Source of the DNA: Flavobacteriales bacterium UBA7878
GTDB lineage: Bacteria > Bacteroidota > Bacteroidia > Flavobacteriales > Schleiferiaceae
NCBI GenBank assembly: GCA_002501205.1
Contig: DLRW01000038.1
Location: forward strand, 1-14,906
Reading direction: 5' to 3'
DNA length: 14,906 nucleotides
Position numbers and translations under genes: made by a program. The notes beneath the pieces are model-generated. The model saw only the letters and a program-made list of their open reading frames with translations, had not been told where the DNA came from and did no database searches. Below are positions 7,495-12,177 of this stretch, in pieces (positions within the stretch are counted from its first letter, which is position 1; each line of letters starts with the position of its first letter).

Positions 7495-7534
7495 CTGAAC
7501 TCTGAGTTCTCTCTGCCTCTGTGTTGAAGCAATC
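7495..7534 (+). repeat. Partial copy of the 85-base element (3' half)
   Basis: It begins at GAACTCTG and ends in GCCTCTGTGTTGAAGCAATC, matching the 3' half of copies A-C with a short internal deletion. It directly follows copy B and lacks the heptamer tract and the GGCTTCCAAG part. Confidence 0.7.
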
Positions 7535-7561
7535 TTCCACTATATGAGCTTTGCGAACCTT

Positions 7562-7581
7562 CCTGCCTGTCGGCAGACAGG
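7562..7581. repeat. 20-base imperfect palindrome
   Basis: CCTGCCTGTC followed by GGCAGACAGG. Eight of ten positions pair as Watson-Crick across the centre, and the remaining two can pair as G-T/G-U. It is embedded in CTTTGCG-like sequence (7549-7613) and seems inserted between the partial copy and copy C. It has no T-run, so it is not a typical intrinsic terminator. I recall similar palindromes dispersed in Bacteroidota genomes. Confidence 0.65.
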
Positions 7582-7620
7582 TGTTCCTTTGCACCTTAAG
7601 CGCAGCGTGCGGTTTTATTT

Positions 7621-7662
7621 GGTAATTGGTAATTGGTAGTTGGTAGTTTGTCGTTGGTGGGA
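7621..7662 (+). repeat. Heptamer tandem repeat before copy C
   Basis: The cleanest tract: GGTAATT twice, GGTAGTT twice, then TGTCGTT and GGTGGGA. That makes six 7-base units in perfect register, entering copy C of the 85-base element. Confidence 0.85.
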
Positions 7663-7736
7663 TAAGGCTTCCAAGAAAACTAATCTTTTAACTCTGTGAG
7701 CTCTGAGTCCTCCCTGCCTCCGTGTTGAAGCAAGTC
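7650..7736 (+). repeat. 85-base intergenic element, copy C (87 bases)
   Basis: Same architecture as copies A and B: GTCGTTGGTGGGAT, GGCTTCCAAG, TTTTAACTCTGTGAGCTCTG, CTCCGTGTTGAAGCAAGTC. It ends one base before the stop codon (7738-7740, minus strand) of the ypdA-like gene, so it would form the 3' untranslated region of that transcript. Confidence 0.8.
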
Positions 7737-7737
7737 A

Positions 7738-8703
7738 TCAGACCATTCGCCTCTTCACCTCCCCAATGATCTTATCCGCATGCACCCTGGAGTTTTCGAT
7801 AAACCACTTATTCGTTTCCAAGCCCCCGCAGATCACCCCCGCCAGGAAGAGATTCGAAACAGAGCTTTCCATTGTTTCTTCATCGTACAGCGGTTTATGA
7901 CTAGCTTCCGCCGAGAATTCCAGGCCAATATTTTCGAGCATATTGAAGTCGGGGCGATAGCCAGTGAGGGCCAGAACCGCATCATTAGCAATCTCCTTGT
8001 TTTGGCCTTGGTGTTTAAAAACAATATGGTCTTCGTGAATGGCGCTTAATTCGGCTTCGAAATAGGCTTTGATCGAGCCTTCTTCAATACGGGTAATCAC
8101 ATCGGGGCGCACCCAATATTTTACGCGGGGCGAGATTTCACTTTCGCGGATGATCATGCTCACTTCCTTGGCGCCTTTGCGATACATCTCCAAAGCAGCA
8201 TCTACCGCGGAGTTAGCTGCTCCCACCACCGCTACCCGTTGACCGAAATAGGGATGTGGATCCTTATAGTAATGGGCCACCTTGGGCAAATCCTCGCCCG
8301 GGATATTCAGTGGGTTCACCAAATCATAAAAACCAGTGGCCAAAATCAGATATTGACTTTGGTAAGCATCTTTATCCGTTTTAATACTGAAACCTGCTTC
8401 GGAAGGTTGCACATCTTTTAATCGTTCTTGCAGATGAATATTGAGTTGATGCTTCATGCATACCCGACGGTAATACTCCAAGGCTTCGGAGCGAGTAGGT
8501 TTGCTGTTTTGAGATATAAAGGGAATGCCACCAATTTCCAGTTTATCGGCGGTGGAAAAGAAGGTCATGCTATGAGGATAGTGGTACAGGCTGTTAACCA
8601 AAAAACCTTTCTCAATAATCAGATTCTTTAATCCGGCATCTTGTGCCGCAATTCCGCAGGCCAAGCCAATGGGGCCGCCCCCAACAATAATCAGATCGTA
8701 CAT
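7738..8703 (-). CDS. ypdA: YpdA-like bacillithiol disulfide reductase (FAD/NADPH flavoprotein)
   Basis: The 321-residue protein has the two-dinucleotide-fold plan of thioredoxin-reductase-like flavoproteins. An FAD site GGGPIG lies at 8-13, ATG at 122-124, and an NADPH site VVGAANSA at 159-166; a C-terminal segment NLFLAGVICGG is at 284-294. The block YPHSMTFFSTADKLEIGGIPF (42-62) is characteristic of YpdA, the NADPH-dependent reductase proposed to recycle oxidised bacillithiol (Bdr). There is no CxxC pair as in thioredoxin reductase. The Firmicute enzymes have a Cys right after GGGP; here that residue is Ile12, with a Cys at 16. Family is clear; the substrate is inferred. The gene is divergent from the di-heme cytochrome gene, and its 3' end abuts a repeat field. 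Confidence 0.87.
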   Translation of the reverse strand: MYDLIIVGGGPIGLACGIAAQDAGLKNLIIEKGFLVNSLYHYPHSMTFFSTADKLEIGGIPFISQNSKPTRSEALEYYRRVCMKHQLNIHLQERLKDVQPSEAGFSIKTDKDAYQSQYLILATGFYDLVNPLNIPGEDLPKVAHYYKDPHPYFGQRVAVVGAANSAVDAALEMYRKGAKEVSMIIRESEISPRVKYWVRPDVITRIEEGSIKAYFEAELSAIHEDHIVFKHQGQNKEIANDAVLALTGYRPDFNMLENIGLEFSAEASHKPLYDEETMESSVSNLFLAGVICGGLETNKWFIENSRVHADKIIGEVKRRMV

Positions 8704-8722
8704 AATTAGAAAACCAAGTGCT

Positions 8723-8757
8723 TTTAATTTGGTTTAGGGAAGAGCAGACAAATTAAA
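8723..8757. promoter_or_regulatory. Inverted repeat in the ypdA/cytochrome divergent region
   Basis: TTTAATTTG (8723-8731) and its exact complement CAAATTAAA (8749-8757) are separated by 17 bases, 20 bases upstream of the ypdA-like start. Each arm contains TTAATTTG, one mismatch from the TAnnTTTG -7 box. The right-hand arm, read on the minus strand, could serve as the ypdA promoter. It could instead be an operator or a chance AT-rich repeat. Confidence 0.4.
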
Positions 8758-8798
8758 GGAATGTAACTTCTACCACCTTCCCCTTGCGCATTCTATTG

Positions 8799-8806
8799 CA
8801 TCTTTG
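8799..8806 (+). promoter_or_regulatory. Possible -7 box for the di-heme cytochrome gene
   Basis: CATCTTTG has one mismatch to TAnnTTTG and ends 16 bases before the ATG at 8823. No -33 TTG at proper spacing. Weak call, but its position supports the ATG over the TTG at 8784. Confidence 0.3.
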
Positions 8807-8822
8807 TGCAAATCCTCATCCC

Positions 8823-9728
8823 ATGTTTAAAAAGAGTATTAGTCTGGGAATTGTGCTCAGCACTTTGATGGCTTGCCAATCCGGAAGTCCAGCGCCCAGT
8901 GAAAGTACTAGCGCTGAAAAGTATAGTGCTACAGCCGAGTTTATGCGCATCAATTGTGAATCTTGTCATTCACCCACGGCCAATCCAAGTACTCGTTTAG
9001 CACCACCTTTCTTTGCTATTCGCAAGCATTATTTGAAGGAATATCCCGCCCAAGCGGATTTTCAAGCGGCCATGCAAGCCTTTTTAAATAAACCAGAAGA
9101 GGAACATGCCCTGATGTTGGGAGCGGTGGAGAAATTTGGCTTAATGCCTCCCATTTATGTGGAGGAGGAACAGCTTAATGCCATCACCGAATATTTGTTC
9201 AGCGTAGAGCAGCCGCATCCTCAGCATGAAGGCGGTAGAAAAGGCCGGGGCGCCAGGGTAAAGGAATTAGCCTTGAGCACCAAAAAGGTTTTAGGTAAGA
9301 ACTTAATGGGAGCCCTTAAAGAAGGAGGGAAGGAGCATGCCTTGCCCTTTTGTAATGAAAGAGCTTTGATCCTCACGGATAGCATGTCGCAGCACTTGCA
9401 TCATAAAATACGCCGAGTAAGTGATAAGGCCCGTAATCCTTTAAACCAGGCTGATTCTTTGGAATTGAGCATCCTGGCAGAATATGCTGCACTAATTGCC
9501 GAAGGTCAGGAACCAGGGCCTATAGTTCGAGAAACGGAATTTGGCAGTCGCGGTTATTTCCCTATCACCACCAATGCCATGTGTTTGCAATGTCATGGAA
9601 CCTTGGGAAAGGAATTGGATGCTGATTTCTATCCTAAAATTCAAAATTTATATCCTCAGGATAAGGCGATTGGCTATGGAGCTGGCGAATTGCGAGGAAT
9701 GTGGGTGGTAGCTCTGGATTCTTTGTAA
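8823..9728 (+). CDS. Di-heme c-type cytochrome lipoprotein (cytochrome c + DUF3365/Tll0287-like)
   Basis: From the ATG at 8823 the product is 301 residues; an upstream in-frame TTG at 8784 would spoil the signal peptide. The signal has lipobox LMAC with Cys18, so the protein should be lipid-anchored outside the cytoplasmic membrane. A first cytochrome c domain (about 35-130) carries heme motif CESCH (45-49) and a likely axial Met108 in FGLMPP. After a basic linker, a second domain (about 155-300) reads like DUF3365/Tll0287-like heme proteins: FCNERA (176-181), the motif CLQCHG (254-259), then YGAGELRGMW (285-294). It probably carries or senses electrons or a small ligand; the partner is unknown. 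A six-Cys exported protein gene follows after 20 bases. Confidence 0.85.
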   Translation: MFKKSISLGIVLSTLMACQSGSPAPSESTSAEKYSATAEFMRINCESCHSPTANPSTRLAPPFFAIRKHYLKEYPAQADFQAAMQAFLNKPEEEHALMLGAVEKFGLMPPIYVEEEQLNAITEYLFSVEQPHPQHEGGRKGRGARVKELALSTKKVLGKNLMGALKEGGKEHALPFCNERALILTDSMSQHLHHKIRRVSDKARNPLNQADSLELSILAEYAALIAEGQEPGPIVRETEFGSRGYFPITTNAMCLQCHGTLGKELDADFYPKIQNLYPQDKAIGYGAGELRGMWVVALDSL

Positions 9729-9731
9729 TTT

Positions 9732-9737
9732 AGGAGG
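9732..9737 (+). promoter_or_regulatory. Strong ribosome binding site
   Basis: AGGAGG lies 11 bases before the ATG at 9749. It is the most complete Shine-Dalgarno sequence I see before any gene in this window, where most starts lack one, and it fixes the start of the downstream gene. Confidence 0.6.
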
Positions 9738-9748
9738 AAAATCCACCT

Positions 9749-10666
9749 ATGTTCAGAGGCCTCTTATTGGGATGGTGTTTGTTGAATTCATTTGGGGTCA
9801 AAGCCCAATCGCTAGATACCTTGATTAGTCACTTCAATCGGGATATTGCTTTGTATGAATCGGTATATCCTTTTCAAGAGCCCATACCCTTGGACAGTGC
9901 CAGATTAAGTGCGGAAGAAGCGGCAGAATTCTTTGAGAACTATGCTGCTTCAGATGAAATCTATCCACCTGATTTACAATGGGCTTATCTCAGTCGTCTT
10001 AATAAATCAATTATAGCCTTGTTTGACCATCCGGATTTATACAGTCGGGATTTGAAAACTGAACTTAATGCTGAGATTCAATTCACTGATGATGGTCGCC
10101 TCCTACAGATTTCCTTCGAAGAAAATACGGGGGGTACCTATCGCAGCCAGGTGGTTTATTATCACTATCGCGGCAGCCAGGGGCAGTTTAGCTCTATCTA
10201 TATGCAGGAAGGTCCACAGAAGATTGAGTTAAAATCGGATGGTTATTCCAGCATCATTCCCCTCGGGACTAAAAATGACAGTACTTATTATTTCTTTACT
10301 GGCTATGTAAGGGGCTGTTCCTATTGTTTTGAAGAATCTTTCGGATTGATTCTGGTAACGGAGGATGGAATTAAGGAAGCGTATAATTACAGCATCGATA
10401 GCAGATCCTGGGGCGATAAAATAGATGTAGACTTTAGTGAAGAAGGAGATAGTCTAATAAAAGTGCTCTATCTGCCGGATGACCTAAATGCAGGTTGCCA
10501 ATGTGGTAGTTTGGAAGAAGGTAGCACCCATCCGGATGAAGAGGGCTATCCGGCACAAGATCGCTTATGCAAATTACTATTTCGATACCATCAATTTCAG
10601 ATCTATCTGATTGAAGAAGGCTGTATCTATCCAGATCCTTTGGGGCAGCCTTTAGAAGAGTATTAG
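9749..10666 (+). CDS. Exported six-cysteine protein of unknown function
   Basis: I do not recognise a family. The 305-residue product begins with a signal peptide (hydrophobic 3-17, likely cleavage after VKA or VKAQ at 17-20), so the mature protein should be periplasmic or secreted. It is acidic and rich in Tyr. The middle (about 105-185) alternates like a beta sheet. Mature-region cysteines are C190-x2-C193, C250-x-C252, C274 and C292, an even number compatible with disulfides or a metal site; no CxxCH heme motif is present. It lies 20 bases after the di-heme cytochrome gene, has a strong ribosome binding site, and is probably co-transcribed. Its last 15 bases overlap the convergent DASS transporter gene. 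Confidence 0.8.
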   Translation: MFRGLLLGWCLLNSFGVKAQSLDTLISHFNRDIALYESVYPFQEPIPLDSARLSAEEAAEFFENYAASDEIYPPDLQWAYLSRLNKSIIALFDHPDLYSRDLKTELNAEIQFTDDGRLLQISFEENTGGTYRSQVVYYHYRGSQGQFSSIYMQEGPQKIELKSDGYSSIIPLGTKNDSTYYFFTGYVRGCSYCFEESFGLILVTEDGIKEAYNYSIDSRSWGDKIDVDFSEEGDSLIKVLYLPDDLNAGCQCGSLEEGSTHPDEEGYPAQDRLCKLLFRYHQFQIYLIEEGCIYPDPLGQPLEEY

Positions 10667-12073
10667 AGGCATTACATAATAGCTATACACCGTAATTATG
10701 GCAATGCTGAATAGGTTAAAGACTAATCCGGCCCGCGCCATATCCTGAGTTTTAAGAAAGCCACTGCTGTACACAATCGCATTAGGCGGGGTGGCTACCG
10801 GAAACATAAAGGCGCAGCTGGCACCCAGGGTAAGCGGTACACTTAAGGCCCAGGCATCCATTCCCAATTGAGTGGCGATAATAAAGGCCACCGGGATAAA
10901 TACCGAAACCAGGGCTACATTACTCATTACTTCGGTAAGGAAAATCGCAAAGGCACAGATAATTAAGCTAATAACGAATAGCGATTGCCAACCACTGGCC
11001 ATTACCATTTGGGCTAAGCTTTGCACCACCTCCGTTACTTCCAAGGCTTTAGCCAGGCTTAAACCACCTCCAAAAAGCAAAATGATATTCCAGGGTAGCT
11101 TTCCTAAATCATGTTCGCGTAATAGGGCTTTTTCGGCGGTGGAAGATGGAATCAGGAAAAGGGCAACCATACCGGCAATGGCGATAATGGTATCACTTAA
11201 TTGACTGAGATAAGAGATGGCATTCAGTTGTGCACGGAATATCCAAAGTACAGCCATGGAGGCTAATACAATCGCCACTCTTTTTTCGGCAGCCTGCATG
11301 GGTCCTAATTTGGCTAATTCTTCCTTTAGCATGGGTTTAATGCTACCTAAATGGACTTCCTTACTAGGGAACAATACTTTGCTCAGGAAAAGCCAAACCA
11401 CAAAAAAGAGCAGGGCACTAAGAGGCAAGGCAAAGATTAACCAATCGGCGAAAGCTACTTCTCGATTCAAGCTACTGCTACTTAAACTAGCAAATACCAA
11501 ATTGGGCGGAGTGCCGATTAAAGTGGCCATTCCTCCAATATTGGCCGCGTAGGCAATCCCCAACATTAGAGCGATCCCAAAATTTCGGGCCGCCTTACCA
11601 GAGCCGAGTTTTGTTTCTAAGAGTTTATAGAGGCTTACGCCGATGGGCAACATCATTACCGTGGTGGCAGTATTGGAAATCCACATGCTCAATAGGGCGG
11701 TAGAGGCCATGGTCCCCAAAAGAATGCGCTCCGGGGCGGCGCCGCTAATCAGCAAGATATTAAGCGCTATTCGCCGATGTAAATGCCATTTTTCGATGGC
11801 CAGGCCCAAAGCAAAGCCACCCAGGAATAGGAATATGATGGGATGCCCATAAAGGGAGCCTACGGTTTTAGCATCTAAAATTCCACCAAGAGGGAAGATC
11901 AACATCGGTAATAGGGCAGTAACACCAAGTGGAATCAAATTACTCATCCACCAGCTCAGCATCCAGGCCAGGGTGCCCAGTACTAAAGATTGATCGCCAT
12001 TGAGTTGCGGAATTCCCTGTACTGCCAAAAAGGCTAAGGGTCCTGAACTAAGGTAGAGGAGACGTCGGTTCAT
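10652..12073 (-). CDS. DASS/SLC13-family sodium:anion (dicarboxylate-type) symporter
   Basis: The 473-residue inner-membrane protein matches the divalent anion:Na+ symporter family, which imports succinate, malate, citrate or sulfate-type anions with sodium. Both inverted halves show the substrate/sodium signature: S133-N134-T135 followed by GMATLIGTPPN (181-191), and S384-N385-V386 followed by ATPPNAIVYSSG (427-438). In VcINDY both motifs read SNT; SNV in the second half also occurs in family members. Around eleven or more hydrophobic segments are seen, with a charged cytoplasmic stretch at about 235-265. Length is normal. Substrate cannot be assigned. It diverges from the sensor kinase gene by 104 bases and converges, overlapping 15 bases, with the six-Cys protein gene. 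Confidence 0.9.
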   Translation of the reverse strand: MNRRLLYLSSGPLAFLAVQGIPQLNGDQSLVLGTLAWMLSWWMSNLIPLGVTALLPMLIFPLGGILDAKTVGSLYGHPIIFLFLGGFALGLAIEKWHLHRRIALNILLISGAAPERILLGTMASTALLSMWISNTATTVMMLPIGVSLYKLLETKLGSGKAARNFGIALMLGIAYAANIGGMATLIGTPPNLVFASLSSSSLNREVAFADWLIFALPLSALLFFVVWLFLSKVLFPSKEVHLGSIKPMLKEELAKLGPMQAAEKRVAIVLASMAVLWIFRAQLNAISYLSQLSDTIIAIAGMVALFLIPSSTAEKALLREHDLGKLPWNIILLFGGGLSLAKALEVTEVVQSLAQMVMASGWQSLFVISLIICAFAIFLTEVMSNVALVSVFIPVAFIIATQLGMDAWALSVPLTLGASCAFMFPVATPPNAIVYSSGFLKTQDMARAGLVFNLFSIAIITVYSYYVMPLILF

Positions 12074-12177
12074 GCTGGCAATTTAGTAGAAAGCTTCGAC
12101 CTGAATTATCGACCATTCCTCGAATTTCAAAGCTTTGATTCTATGCATTCCTTAATTTAGTCTCAATCCTAGCGAAA

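Larger units (their letters stand above)
7064..7737. other. Gene-free repeat field between cvfB-like and ypdA-like genes
   Basis: These 674 bases hold no credible gene; the plus strand is dense in TAG and TAA and the only longer frames are incidental. They consist of G/T/A-rich heptamer-periodic tracts, three full and one partial copy of an approximately 85-base element, and a palindrome embedded in CTTTGCG-like sequence. The field ends one base before the stop codon of the ypdA-like gene. No transposase, integrase, RNA gene or terminator is seen. Confidence 0.8.

Noticed and set aside
7562..7613. Intrinsic terminator for the CvfB-like gene
   Set aside because: The palindrome lacks a following T-run on either strand and is 500 bases from the stop codon. 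The TTTTATTT at 7613-7620 is too far away.
7064..7737. CRISPR array
   Set aside because: Only three full copies with 57 and 162 bases between them, diverged to about 80 percent, with repetitive rather than unique spacers and no cas genes nearby.
7064..7737. Insertion sequence or degraded mobile element
   Set aside because: No transposase-like reading frame on either strand, no terminal inverted repeats bounding the field, and no target-site duplication visible.
8784..8822. TTG start adding thirteen residues to the di-heme cytochrome
   Set aside because: It would put extra residues ahead of a well-formed lipoprotein signal that begins MFKK at 8823, and it lies upstream of the only -7-like box.
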